From positions 1 to 64,000 of the forward strand of contig JAEMQD010000008.1 of NCBI GenBank assembly GCA_022759035.1: a DNA stretch of 64,000 nt. The letters are read 5' to 3'. Below, piece by piece: positions 24,580 through 34,092 of this stretch (its first letter is position 1; each line of letters starts with the position of its first letter). Position numbers and translations under genes: made by a program. Below the pieces are notes generated by a model. The model made no database searches. It saw only the letters and a list, made by a program, of their open reading frames with translations, and had not been told where the DNA came from. Source of the stretch: Thiotrichales bacterium (GTDB lineage: Bacteria; Pseudomonadota; Gammaproteobacteria; Thiomicrospirales; Thiomicrospiraceae).

Positions 24580-26312
24580 TGCAGTTCGCTGTGGGCAACC
24601 AAGCTGGCATAGCAGCCGCCCTGTGTCAGTAAGCTGTGATGAGTACCAAGCTCGCGAATTTTACCTTGGTCTAAAACCACAATGGCGTCGCTATGCTGTA
24701 CGGTAGCAAGACGATGGGCGATGATAATAATCGTTTTATGTCCATGCAGTTCAGCTAGTGCTTGGCTAATAAGACGTTCAGATTCGCTATCTAGCGCAGA
24801 GGTTGCCTCATCTAAAATTAAAATTGGTGCGTTTTTATAGAAAGCGCGTGCGAGTGCTAAACGTTGGCGTTGTCCACCAGAAAGACGAGCGCCGCCTTCT
24901 CCGACAGGGGTGGCAAACTGTTGCGGCAATTGGCTGATGAACTCCCAAGCATGTGCGGCTTTGGCAGCAGCTTCAATGCGCGGTGCATTGTCGGCAGTCA
25001 AGGCTTCACCATAAGCAATATTCGCCGCAATACTATCGTCGAATAGCACAATATGCTGACTGACTAAAGCAATATGACTACGCCAGTTGGCTAGGGATAA
25101 GTCGGCAATGGCGATGCCATCACAACAAATTTCGCCTGTGCTGGGCTCGTTGAAACGACACAATAAACTGACTAAGGTGCTTTTACCACTACCTGAAGCC
25201 CCGACGAGGGCAACCGTTTGACCTGCATTAATGGTAAGTTCAATATTGTCTAGCGCTGGTGTGATTTGTTCTGGGTAAGTAAAGCTGAGCTGTTTTAAGC
25301 TAAGTTGACCATTGACTTGGTTAACCTGTTTTAATCCAGTGTCTGCCTCATTAGCTTCATCAAGTAAGGCAAAGATGCTGCTTGCCGCTGCTAAGCCTTT
25401 TTGTAGTGGCTCGTTAATGCCTGTTAGACGACGAATCGGTTCAAACAGCATACTCATGCCAGTAATAAAAGCGATTAGCTGACCAGGAGAAAGCAGTTGC
25501 TGCGCCGAAAGCTGAGTCGCGACAAAAATAACACACGAGACAGCAACGGCAGCAATGACTTGTACCAAAGGCACATTGGCGCTGGCTACTTTAACGATGC
25601 TCATCGTTTGTTGGCGTAGTGTGTCTACGGCATGATCGAAACGGCTTTGTTCGTGCGTTTGACCAGCATAAATGCTAATCTCGCGACGTCCAGTTAAGGC
25701 TTCATCCAAAATTTGGGTGACGCGCCCCATGCTTGCTTGCACCTCACTGCTTGAAGTGCGCATCAAGCCGCTTGCCTTGCGAATAATCCAAGAAGCGACT
25801 GGCGCAATGGCGATGATAAATAACGTCAATTGCCAACTGGTATAGAGCAGGAAGGCAAGTAAGCCAATAATAATGAGGGTGTCACGGATAATAACAATCC
25901 ACACTTCAGATAACGCATTAGCCACCTGCGTTACATCAAAGGTGACACGGGATAGGAGGTTAGCGCTACCAATTTGCTGCTGACGATCAATTGGCAGTAG
26001 CATCATTTTAGAAAACATAGCGCTACGCAAGTCGGCCATGGTGCGCTGCGCAACACCTTGGCTAATGACGGTTGCCAGATATTCAGCAAGTCCTTTAGCG
26101 ATAAACACAGCCAACAAAGCTAACGGCACCCAAAGCATAGCCGCTTTGTCTTTGGCAATGAGGCTATCATCAACCAAAGGTTGCATCAGCGCGGGCAGCA
26201 TTGGCTCTAAGCCCGCAATAACCCCCATTGCAACCAGTGCGATAAGGACGTTTCGCCAGTAGGGTTTAAGATAGGAGAGCAAGCGACGATAAAGGTGTAG
26301 GCTATCGTTCAT
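24576..26312 (-). CDS. msbA: Lipid A export ABC transporter MsbA
   Basis: Protein of 578 residues: six membrane segments in the first 300 residues, then an ATPase with Walker A GASGSGKSTLVSLL, signature LSGGQRQRLALARA, Walker B ILILDEATSALDSESE and the H-loop IIIAHRLATV. MsbA flips core-lipid A across the inner membrane. The adjacent acyltransferase and the phosphatase gene form one leftward set. Confidence 0.94.
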   Translation of the reverse strand: MNDSLHLYRRLLSYLKPYWRNVLIALVAMGVIAGLEPMLPALMQPLVDDSLIAKDKAAMLWVPLALLAVFIAKGLAEYLATVISQGVAQRTMADLRSAMFSKMMLLPIDRQQQIGSANLLSRVTFDVTQVANALSEVWIVIIRDTLIIIGLLAFLLYTSWQLTLFIIAIAPVASWIIRKASGLMRTSSSEVQASMGRVTQILDEALTGRREISIYAGQTHEQSRFDHAVDTLRQQTMSIVKVASANVPLVQVIAAVAVSCVIFVATQLSAQQLLSPGQLIAFITGMSMLFEPIRRLTGINEPLQKGLAAASSIFALLDEANEADTGLKQVNQVNGQLSLKQLSFTYPEQITPALDNIELTINAGQTVALVGASGSGKSTLVSLLCRFNEPSTGEICCDGIAIADLSLANWRSHIALVSQHIVLFDDSIAANIAYGEALTADNAPRIEAAAKAAHAWEFISQLPQQFATPVGEGGARLSGGQRQRLALARAFYKNAPILILDEATSALDSESERLISQALAELHGHKTIIIIAHRLATVQHSDAIVVLDQGKIRELGTHHSLLTQGGCYASLVAHSELQ

Positions 26313-26315
26313 AGC

Positions 26316-26981
26316 TTACTCGCGACGTAAAATTTTGTCGGTGATGATGCTGCCCCACCAAGAAGCATCGAACTGTGCTTCTAATGCGGTTTGGTCGTAG
26401 ACATTATCCACCCACGATAAGAAGTCGAGTGCTTGTACGTTATCACGTTGATATTGCAAGTACGCATTAAAGAAGAAGTCGATCATTCCTGTTCGAGAAA
26501 AGGTGAAATGGCCATAATACCAGTCGAGCTCTTCCATTGCTTTGGCAACAGGTTCGTTGCCGATAAAAATGCGACAAAGAGTCGCCATTAAGCCAGCTCT
26601 ATCTGCGCCAGATTTACAATGAAACAGGATAGGATATTCCACCCTTGCTAATAAGTCTTTTGTGTCATGAATGGCTTCTTTGCTAGGTAAATCACGTGAA
26701 AACAAGCGATGATCGATGAAAGCAATGCCAAGCTGATCACAAGCCTCTTTTTCAAATTGCCAAAAACCCATGTCGCTATTATCGCCGCGTAAGTTAATCA
26801 CCGTTTTAATGCCATAATCTCGATGGTAGCGTTTAATTTGGCTAGGAGAAGGTTGGCTACACCGATAAACGCCAGGTAACACTTGATAAAAGTTGTTATA
26901 TAACAAACGAATAATGCCATGATCTTGTAGATGCATGTGCAACCAAGCGTAGAGGCGATGCCAGGGTTTATCAATGCGCAT
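26316..26981 (-). CDS. Cysteine-based tyrosine/dual-specificity phosphatase
   Basis: The preferred start is the ATG at 26981 (221 residues), seven bases after AAGG; a longer frame reaches 27098 but would overlap the divergent carbonic anhydrase start. The catalytic loop is HCKSGADRAGL (H-C-x5-R), with V-I-N-L-R-G upstream as in the dual-specificity/cyanobacterial PTP-like fold. It follows three bases from msbA, so a role in envelope or lipid phosphate metabolism is possible, but the substrate is unknown. Confidence 0.82.
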   Translation of the reverse strand: MRIDKPWHRLYAWLHMHLQDHGIIRLLYNNFYQVLPGVYRCSQPSPSQIKRYHRDYGIKTVINLRGDNSDMGFWQFEKEACDQLGIAFIDHRLFSRDLPSKEAIHDTKDLLARVEYPILFHCKSGADRAGLMATLCRIFIGNEPVAKAMEELDWYYGHFTFSRTGMIDFFFNAYLQYQRDNVQALDFLSWVDNVYDQTALEAQFDASWWGSIITDKILRRE

Positions 26982-27078
26982 GAGAAGCCTTAAAATGGAA
27001 ATACAGCCCAAAATAGGCCGATAAAAATAAAGCTTATGATAGCATATTGCGCATTGAACGAATAAAAGGAATTGTCCG

Positions 27079-27615
27079 ATGACCATCCGTGCTTTCAAGG
27101 GTGTTTTGCCTAGTATTTCTCATAGCGCTTATGTTGATCCTCAAGCGGTGGTGATAGGCGATGTCGTGTTGGGTGAGCAAACGAACGTTTGGCCTTGTGC
27201 GGTGCTACGCGGCGATGTGAATAATATCGTGGTAGGTGATCGCACCAATATTCAAGATGGCGCTGTACTACATGTTGCTCATGAAAGTCAGTTTGCTTCT
27301 GGACACGGTTTGTTTATTGGTAACGATGTTACTATCGGACATAATGCCACCGTGCATGCTTGCACGATTGAAGACGAGGTGTTGATTGGTATGAACGCAA
27401 CCGTGTTAGACGGCGCGCTCGTACCGAAACATTGTATTGTGGGCGCGAATGCCTTAGTACCACCTGGTAAACAGTTAGAAAGCGGCTGGTTGTATATGGG
27501 GATTCCTGTTAAACCAATACGACAGTTGACCGAACAAGATATTGCTTTTTTTAAGTATTCAGCCGCACATTATGTGCAGCTGATGCAGGTATATCAAGCA
27601 GACGCGCAGGACTAA
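27079..27615 (+). CDS. Gamma-carbonic-anhydrase-family protein
   Basis: Protein of 178 residues built of left-handed beta-helix hexapeptide repeats, from [20 protein letters not shown] to [14 protein letters not shown]. Metal-binding histidines appear in AVLHVAHES and [14 protein letters not shown], as in YrdA/PaaY/CaiE proteins. A trimer with zinc or iron between subunits is expected; carbonic anhydrase activity varies in this group. Its 3' end overlaps the convergent chemoreceptor gene by four bases. Confidence 0.88.
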   Translation: MTIRAFKGVLPSISHSAYVDPQAVVIGDVVLGEQTNVWPCAVLRGDVNNIVVGDRTNIQDGAVLHVAHESQFASGHGLFIGNDVTIGHNATVHACTIEDEVLIGMNATVLDGALVPKHCIVGANALVPPGKQLESGWLYMGIPVKPIRQLTEQDIAFFKYSAAHYVQLMQVYQADAQD

Positions 27616-29573
27616 AACTCAGCCCATTCGTTGCTTGATGTCGACGTTGTTGGCGCCGTTAGTGCTTTTGGTTTTGCATTTTGCGGCGCAGGTGCGTGTG
27701 CTAAGCTTGCGCTAGTGCGCGCTGGTTTGTTGGTCAAAACGCGAGTTTCTTCCGCAGTAATGGCATCGGTAACGGCTTTAGTGGCCGCGTGTAGCTGCGC
27801 AATTTTTTCAAATAAATCGGGCGATTTTTTGAGTTGCTGCAACTGTTTTGCTGTCTGAATGAGTTGTTGCAATGCTTGCTCAATTGCACCCAAATTCGCT
27901 TCTGATACGCGCGGACGCCAGGGCGCTAATGGGTCTTGCGTAATGGCTTGATTACTTTCTAGTCCTAACAGGTCGGCTGCAACTTGCATACTCCATAAGC
28001 GAATGGCACGACGTCCTGCAGCGAAGCGGAAATCGTCGGTATTGCGCGCGTTGGCAAGGAGCTGTGTCATTAATCCAGTCGAAAATACAGAGACAGATTG
28101 TCCTAAGGCTTCTGTGGTGTGTGCCGTTTCTTCTGAAGCAGCAGCGGTTTCTTCAATTAGGGCAGCAATTTGTTGTAAGCTGTCATCGAGTAACGAAATA
28201 CCCTGATTAATTTCTTCAACGCCTTTTGCGGTGTCGCCGACACCGATACGCATGCCGCCAATAGCACTGGTTAATCCTGCGACCGAGTGATTCATATGGT
28301 CAATTGATGCACTTGCAGAATGGAAAACCTCACCACCTTGGCGGATTTCATTGATGGTTTCGTTAATTAAGCCTTTAATATTCTTGGCAGCATCGGCAGA
28401 TTTGCCTGCAAGCGCACGTACTTCGCCAGCAACCACCGCAAAACCGCGACCATGTTCGCCAGCACGTGCGGCTTCTACTGCGGCGTTAAGCGCCAGTAAG
28501 TTGGTTTGGAAGGCAATGCCATCGATAATGGAAACAATTTCTTCAATTTGGCGACTTTTTTCTTGAATTGCTTCCATAGCAACGCTTGCTTTAGTGATGG
28601 CGTTACTCGCATCGGTAAGTTGGTGGCCTGCGGCATCGGCATCATGTGTCATGCGCGCCATTTGTTCATCTAAATCACTACTGCGCGCGCTAATGTTCTG
28701 TGTGGCGCTAGCGATTTGGGCAACAGCAGCAGCTTGTTCCTGTACACGATCAGAGACATTGTGAATGCCTTGATCAACGGTAACCATTGCGTTGGCAATG
28801 CGCTTTGTTTTAGTGCTGACTTCGGTAACGAAAGAAGCCATGTTACTGAGCGAGAGATTTTGTGCGAACTGTAGATGGCCTAAAGCGCCCTTTAACTGTA
28901 CCTGTGGCGCTTCATCTAAATTGGCACTGGCTTGTTGGCTTAAATAGCGCACACTGTCTTTAATGAGGTTTTCGATAGTTAATAGTGCATCATTAACATG
29001 TTCTGCCAGTGCAAGATGTTGTTCGGTGAGTTCGCTCGTGTCGATAATTGCCCCAGCAAGATTACCTTGTTTAAGTTCGTCTAAGGCAGTCACAATGGCA
29101 TCACCCATGGCGGCTTTTTTACTGACGTCTTGTAATACAACAACACATGCATTGCCATTGCTGCTGTGTTCGATTTTAAAATTGCATTTGTCGATACGCA
29201 CTTGTTTTTCGTTAATTTTGCTAAACGCAGCGATTGAAGAACCAATTTGCGGTGTAATGGTTTCACCTAATAATTGAGAAACTTCCGTTTGACGCTGTGA
29301 TAATAATTTATTTGCCATGGCATTGATAAAAACGATGCGACGATCTGAGTCACCAATTAGAATTGGTTTCGGGACGATATTTAGCGCATCTTCGAGTAGG
29401 GCATAACGTTTAGTTAGTGCGGTTATTTCTGCTTGTGCTTCATTCAGTTGCTGTTGTGTGCCTGCTAGGTGTGCAGCGGTATATTTTTCTTGTCCGCGGC
29501 TACGAATATAGGCAAAAATAAAGACAGCAGAAACAACCGCGAGCAGAATGCTCACAATGATACTAATATCCAT
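27612..29573 (-). CDS. Methyl-accepting chemotaxis protein with C-terminal EWAEF
   Basis: Protein of 653 residues. One N-terminal membrane segment (about 4-24) is followed by a coiled coil and a PAS-like domain ([18 protein letters not shown] region, about 68-150), so sensing is probably cytoplasmic. The signalling tip reads [20 protein letters not shown] and [20 protein letters not shown]. The extreme C-terminus NEWAEF resembles the CheR/CheB-docking pentapeptide found at the end of major receptors. The ligand is unknown. Confidence 0.88.
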   Translation of the reverse strand: MDISIIVSILLAVVSAVFIFAYIRSRGQEKYTAAHLAGTQQQLNEAQAEITALTKRYALLEDALNIVPKPILIGDSDRRIVFINAMANKLLSQRQTEVSQLLGETITPQIGSSIAAFSKINEKQVRIDKCNFKIEHSSNGNACVVVLQDVSKKAAMGDAIVTALDELKQGNLAGAIIDTSELTEQHLALAEHVNDALLTIENLIKDSVRYLSQQASANLDEAPQVQLKGALGHLQFAQNLSLSNMASFVTEVSTKTKRIANAMVTVDQGIHNVSDRVQEQAAAVAQIASATQNISARSSDLDEQMARMTHDADAAGHQLTDASNAITKASVAMEAIQEKSRQIEEIVSIIDGIAFQTNLLALNAAVEAARAGEHGRGFAVVAGEVRALAGKSADAAKNIKGLINETINEIRQGGEVFHSASASIDHMNHSVAGLTSAIGGMRIGVGDTAKGVEEINQGISLLDDSLQQIAALIEETAAASEETAHTTEALGQSVSVFSTGLMTQLLANARNTDDFRFAAGRRAIRLWSMQVAADLLGLESNQAITQDPLAPWRPRVSEANLGAIEQALQQLIQTAKQLQQLKKSPDLFEKIAQLHAATKAVTDAITAEETRVLTNKPARTSASLAHAPAPQNAKPKALTAPTTSTSSNEWAEF

Positions 29574-29640
29574 GAATGCTCCCCAATTTACGAGTTAATC
29601 GATACTTATATAATTGTTATCGGCTAAGAGTGTGCCACAT

Positions 29641-30711
29641 TTAGCCCTTTTTGCCAAGTGGTAAGACGACAACCGTAATTTCTTCACGATCATGATAGAG
29701 TTGCTGGGCGCGAACACTATGTGTTTCGCGCAGTCCATTAAGGGCAGCTAAGCATTCTTGAACCATTAAATAGCGCTTTTTCATAGGCAGTTTTAAGTTG
29801 AATAATGCCGCTTGTGCCCAACCTTCCTTTAACCACATGGCCATGAGCGGTGCAACACGTTGTGGTTGCTCGACCATGTCACAGCAAATCCAATGTACAG
29901 GATGACGCGGATGCCAATTAAAGCCGTCGGTGCGAATATGCTCAACTTGCCCTGTTTGCATAACCGCATCGGACATGTTGGCATTATCAATGGCAGTGAC
30001 GACTAGCCCTTGCTGTAATAGCCACCAAGTCCAGCCTCCAGGTGCAGCACCCAAGTCGACTGCGCTCATGCCAGAGCGCAACCATTGGTCACGTTCGCTT
30101 GGCGAAAGTAGACTGATTGCGGCTTCTTCCAATTTTAAAATGGCGCGACTTGGCGCATCTTTTGGTAGTTTTAAGTGCATGATGCCACCAGCATAAGGAC
30201 TTGCTTCACCACGAGATGCTAAACCAACCATAATGTGGTCGCCGTCTAAAATAAGTAAGTGCAGGGCAGGTAAACGTTTGTCGCCTTCGTGGTATTGCCC
30301 TTGTTTTTTAAGGACTTGTCTGGCAGCATTAGTTAAACTACGTGCGAGACCACTTAACGATTTGCCATTGTTTGTGTCGGGTGTTTCAGCAATAATGTTA
30401 TTAACCGACTGTGTGCCAAGTAAGGCAAATACCGCACTTAGTCGATCGTCTGCGGGTAGGTTGGTGCATTCGCCCAGCATGGGGACAATTTGCCGAGCAA
30501 AAATCCAATGGGCTAAACACAAATCGTCTGGCAAACGATTGAAAGGTTCAAAGGCATTGAAAAGAGCAAAAGCGCTATTGGGCGTTGTTTGAACGTAGCC
30601 GTTAACGTTTGTTTGTGCCGTTAAATCGTTGCATTCGCTAGCGAGTTCGGCCTCAAAACCACTTCGAGTGAGTAGATAAAAACCAGTAAAGCGGGCATTG
30701 GGTGTGTTCAT
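29641..30711 (-). CDS. rlmM: 23S rRNA 2'-O-ribose C2498 methyltransferase RlmM
   Basis: Protein of 356 residues, full length. An N-terminal THUMP-like part precedes a Rossmann methyltransferase with SAM motif VDLGAAPGGWTWWLL and the downstream WICCDMVEQP and NLKLPMKKR segments supplying the K-D-K-E tetrad residues. It methylates C2498 of 23S rRNA. It is the last gene in line with the apbE-gshB-nhaA-gshA group, 32 bases after apbE. Confidence 0.92.
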   Translation of the reverse strand: MNTPNARFTGFYLLTRSGFEAELASECNDLTAQTNVNGYVQTTPNSAFALFNAFEPFNRLPDDLCLAHWIFARQIVPMLGECTNLPADDRLSAVFALLGTQSVNNIIAETPDTNNGKSLSGLARSLTNAARQVLKKQGQYHEGDKRLPALHLLILDGDHIMVGLASRGEASPYAGGIMHLKLPKDAPSRAILKLEEAAISLLSPSERDQWLRSGMSAVDLGAAPGGWTWWLLQQGLVVTAIDNANMSDAVMQTGQVEHIRTDGFNWHPRHPVHWICCDMVEQPQRVAPLMAMWLKEGWAQAALFNLKLPMKKRYLMVQECLAALNGLRETHSVRAQQLYHDREEITVVVLPLGKKG

Positions 30712-30743
30712 GGTGTCTTTGTCTCGTGTTATTCGACGGAGGG

Positions 30744-31751
30744 TTATGCTAAGCGCGCTAATAACGCGGGACTAATAATATCTTTCCCTTGTAGTGGGAT
30801 AAGGTAGCTATATTCAATGCCCAAGTTGTGCGCCATGGTTTGCCAGTTTTCTGGGCCAGCGATTAATTGTGTTAGCGCGCCGACTTCAGCAATGAGGGCA
30901 TCATGATGGATGGCGGTGCTGTGCAAAACATGGGTAACAGTTTGTCCTGTTAGGGGGTGAATGATATGGCTCACTTTTTTACCCTGATCGGTATAAAAGC
31001 GCTCGTAAGTGCCCGATGAACAGGCGACCTCGCCAGCCGCTAATGCTAGCTGTGCTTTTGCTTTACCAGGGTGGCTCGGGTCATTAATACCAATTTGCCA
31101 AGGCCCTTCTGGTTTCGTACCCAATACCTGAATATCACCACCGATGACGATAGTCGCATTTTCTATCCCTTGTGTTTTCAGTGTTTCTGTCGCAGCATTA
31201 AGGGCATAAGCTTTGCCGCTAGCACCAAAATCGAGGGCAACGCTCGGGTTAGCACAAAACAAGCGATCATCTTGCCAAGTAATGTCCATAATACTTGGTT
31301 TTTGGGACAATAGCGCTTGTATGGCATCTTGACTGGGTGCGTGGTTGTTTTCGTAGCTATTTTGTTGAAAGCCCCATAGCTTGATCAGTTTACCAATACC
31401 TGGGTCGAATAAGCCTTGCGTTTGTTGGCACAGCAGTTGATTGCGTTGAATAAAATGGGCAACCTCGGCACCAACCTCAATAGCACGTCCTTGAGCAATT
31501 GCGTCGTTAATTTTGCTGACGAGTCCACCTTTTTCCCAAGCGTGCCATTCCTTGTGTATTTGTTGAAATCGGCTATTGACGGCAGAAAAAGCCTGTGTCG
31601 CTTGCGTTTGCGTTTGCGCATAGACGGTCAGGTTAACGAGTGTGCCAAACACAGCAATCGTTTCATTAAAAGCCTGTTGCGGACGATGGCAGGCTATAAG
31701 CGGCGTGACGCTGGTTGCTAAAAACAGGCGGAAAAGGGTGCGACGATTCAT
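30744..31751 (-). CDS. apbE: ApbE FAD:protein FMN transferase (lipoprotein)
   Basis: Protein of 335 residues with a lipoprotein signal (FLATSVTPLIAC, lipobox LIAC). ApbE features include A-L-D-F-G-A-S-G-K-A-Y-A, IVIGGDIQVLG and S-S-G-T-Y-E-R near the FAD/Mg site, and HIIHPLTGQ. It attaches FMN to threonine in periplasmic flavoproteins such as Rnf/Nqr subunits. Six bases separate it from gshB, so the two share an operon. No Rnf/Nqr genes are in the window. Confidence 0.93.
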   Translation of the reverse strand: MNRRTLFRLFLATSVTPLIACHRPQQAFNETIAVFGTLVNLTVYAQTQTQATQAFSAVNSRFQQIHKEWHAWEKGGLVSKINDAIAQGRAIEVGAEVAHFIQRNQLLCQQTQGLFDPGIGKLIKLWGFQQNSYENNHAPSQDAIQALLSQKPSIMDITWQDDRLFCANPSVALDFGASGKAYALNAATETLKTQGIENATIVIGGDIQVLGTKPEGPWQIGINDPSHPGKAKAQLALAAGEVACSSGTYERFYTDQGKKVSHIIHPLTGQTVTHVLHSTAIHHDALIAEVGALTQLIAGPENWQTMAHNLGIEYSYLIPLQGKDIISPALLARLA

Positions 31752-31757
31752 AGCACA

Positions 31758-32711
31758 TTAATGTCCACGGGCTATGACGCTTTGTTCTAAACTTAGCATA
31801 AGCTTTTCGGCGATATTCAGATCGGTTGCAGCATCAATTTCACGAATACAGGTGGGACTGGTGACATTAATTTCGGTGATATAGTCACCAATGACATCCA
31901 GCCCGACAAAACGCAATCCCATTTGTTGGCAACGCGGCGCGATTTGTTGTGCCAACCAATAATCGCGTGCCGATAAGGCCTGAACGACTCCGCGCCCGCC
32001 AGCAGCTAAGTTGGCACGCGTTTCGCCTTGTTGTGCCAACCGCGCAAGACAAAAAGGGACTGGTTCACCATCAATAAGCAAAATGCGTTTGTCACCCTGC
32101 GCAATTTCGGGCAGGTAACGCTGCGCCATAATTAAGTATTGACCATGATTGGTGAGTGTTTCTATTACCACGCCGACGTTCGGATCGTTGGCCGATAAGC
32201 GAAAAATCCCCGCGCCGCCCATGGCATGTAAAGGCTTAAGAATAATATCGCCTTGTTCCATCCAGAATTGGCGAATAGCAGATGCATTCGCCGTCACTAG
32301 TGTTGGTGCAATACACTGCGGGAATTGCAAAATAAAGAGCTTTTCGTTGACATCACGTAACGCTTGCGGATCGTTGACAACGCATACGCCAGCCGCTTTA
32401 GCATGGTCTAATAAATGCGTAGCATATAAATAGCTGTTATCGAAAGGTGGGTCTTTGCGCATCAGAATAATATCAAAATCGCTTAATGCACAAGCTTGTT
32501 GCGTGCCGAGTTGATAGTAATCATCGTGCTGATCGACCACTTGCACAGGAAAAGCATGGGCGCTGGCGATTCCCTGCGCAAAGTACATGTCAGCCAATGT
32601 ACAGTAATATAGCGCATGACCCCGTGCTTGTGCAGCGAGCATCATGGCAAAACTGCTGTCTTTGTAAGGCTTAATGTTCGCAATGGGGTCCATAATGACC
32701 AGCGTTTTCAT
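31758..32711 (-). CDS. gshB: Glutathione synthetase
   Basis: Protein of 317 residues, standard length. It starts MKTLVIMDPIANIKPYKDSS and contains ATP-grasp elements including L-K-P-L-H-A-M-G-G-A-G-I-F, R-A-N-L-A-A-G-G-R-G and the C-terminal E-I-N-V-T-S-P-T-C-I-R-E-I metal site. It joins gamma-glutamylcysteine and glycine with ATP. It lies in one operon with gshA, nhaA and apbE; the gap to nhaA is ten bases. Confidence 0.96.
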   Translation of the reverse strand: MKTLVIMDPIANIKPYKDSSFAMMLAAQARGHALYYCTLADMYFAQGIASAHAFPVQVVDQHDDYYQLGTQQACALSDFDIILMRKDPPFDNSYLYATHLLDHAKAAGVCVVNDPQALRDVNEKLFILQFPQCIAPTLVTANASAIRQFWMEQGDIILKPLHAMGGAGIFRLSANDPNVGVVIETLTNHGQYLIMAQRYLPEIAQGDKRILLIDGEPVPFCLARLAQQGETRANLAAGGRGVVQALSARDYWLAQQIAPRCQQMGLRFVGLDVIGDYITEINVTSPTCIREIDAATDLNIAEKLMLSLEQSVIARGH

Positions 32712-32721
32712 GGATAACTTC

Positions 32722-34089
32722 CTACCGACGAATAACAGTTTTTAAGAAGGCGTAACCGACAACGCCAGCAATGAGCGAGGCAAGGAAAATGCCGATTTTT
32801 GCTTCTATAATAAGTGTCGGTTGACCTTGAAAACCAATTTCAGCAATAAAAATCGCCATGGTAAAGCCAATACCGCCAAGGAGTGCAACACCAATAATGT
32901 GGGTGAACGTTACGTCTTGCGGTAATTTAGCCAATCCTAATTTAATTGCGATGATACTCACTAGGGCAATACCAATCAGTTTGCCGAACAATAAACCAAA
33001 GAGCACTCCTTGGGTAACAGGGTGGTTAAGGCTGGCGACCAACTGGTCAAAATCGATAGTAATACCCGCGTTCGCGAAGGCGAAAATAGGCAATACTAAA
33101 AAAGCTACGGGTAGATTAAGGCTGTGTTCTAGGCGTTGTAGCGGCGTGGCAACGCCTTGCACCTTGTGTTCTAAGCGCTGCAATATTTCAAATTGCGCGT
33201 GATTACGCAATAAATTGCCGCTACTATCTTTTGCTGCCCGATCGAAGGAGTCGAGCGCACTACGCATTTGTTGGCTAAATGCTCGGGTGTTGTAGCGTGG
33301 TAGCGCGGGGATGGTAAAGGCGGTAATGACACCCGCAATGGTGGCATGAACGCCCGAGTTGAGTAATGTCAGCCATAAGGCGATTGCTACGATAAAATAA
33401 GCAATGGGATGACGAATGCCTGATCGGTTCATGAGGATGAGTAGTAGGGTGATGATACCAGCCAACATCAATAAGGGCGCGGAAAGTTGCTCTGTATAAA
33501 AGACAGCAATGACGAGTACCGCACCTAAGTCATCGACAATCGCCAGCGCAACAAGAAAAGCGATCAGCGCTTTGGGGATACGTCCTGCCAACAGCGAAAT
33601 AACGCCTAATGCAAAAGCAATATCGGTAGCCATTGGCACACCCCAGCCAGCGGTCGCTTCACCACTCGGATTAAAATACCAGTAAATGAGCGCGGGGAAA
33701 ATCATGCCGCCTATCGCGGCAAGAATCGGTAACATTGCTTGCTTGGGTTCAGCAAGTTCACCAACGAGCAATTCTCGTTTTAGTTCAAGGCCAACCACAA
33801 AAAAGAACAGAGTCATCAAACCATCGTTAATCCAATGGTGCAGCGTGTAATCTAGTCCCCACGCACCCAGTTGAATGCTTAAATGGATATGAAACACTTC
33901 GCTATACCATTGCGAGAGTAAGCTGTTAGCACAGATTAACGCTAAAATGGCTGTTAGCATAAGCAACAAACCGCCTGCTATTGTGTTATGCACAAAAGCA
34001 TCGAAAGGCGAGCGTAAGCGATTAAAAACAGGCTCAAAAGGTGCAATAAAGCGCGCGCTGTCTTTGTTTAATGGATGTTGTTGCAACAT
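32722..34089 (-). CDS. nhaA: Na+/H+ antiporter NhaA
   Basis: Protein of 455 residues with about eleven to twelve membrane segments. It contains the NhaA blocks FFFVVGLELKRELLVGEL, P-M-A-T-D-I-A-F-A-L-G-V and LAIVDDLGAVLVIAVFY, whose paired aspartates bind the ion. It is longer than E. coli NhaA, with an extra hydrophilic loop (around residues 265-320, rich in charged residues). It exports sodium for protons. It is lodged between gshA and gshB with gaps of three and ten bases. Confidence 0.94.
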   Translation of the reverse strand: MLQQHPLNKDSARFIAPFEPVFNRLRSPFDAFVHNTIAGGLLLMLTAILALICANSLLSQWYSEVFHIHLSIQLGAWGLDYTLHHWINDGLMTLFFFVVGLELKRELLVGELAEPKQAMLPILAAIGGMIFPALIYWYFNPSGEATAGWGVPMATDIAFALGVISLLAGRIPKALIAFLVALAIVDDLGAVLVIAVFYTEQLSAPLLMLAGIITLLLILMNRSGIRHPIAYFIVAIALWLTLLNSGVHATIAGVITAFTIPALPRYNTRAFSQQMRSALDSFDRAAKDSSGNLLRNHAQFEILQRLEHKVQGVATPLQRLEHSLNLPVAFLVLPIFAFANAGITIDFDQLVASLNHPVTQGVLFGLLFGKLIGIALVSIIAIKLGLAKLPQDVTFTHIIGVALLGGIGFTMAIFIAEIGFQGQPTLIIEAKIGIFLASLIAGVVGYAFLKTVIRR

Positions 34090-34092
34090 AAA

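Noticed and set aside
28351-28566. Plus-strand frames within the chemoreceptor genes (also near 49698-50390)
   Set aside because: They are antisense shadows of conserved signalling domains with no independent support.
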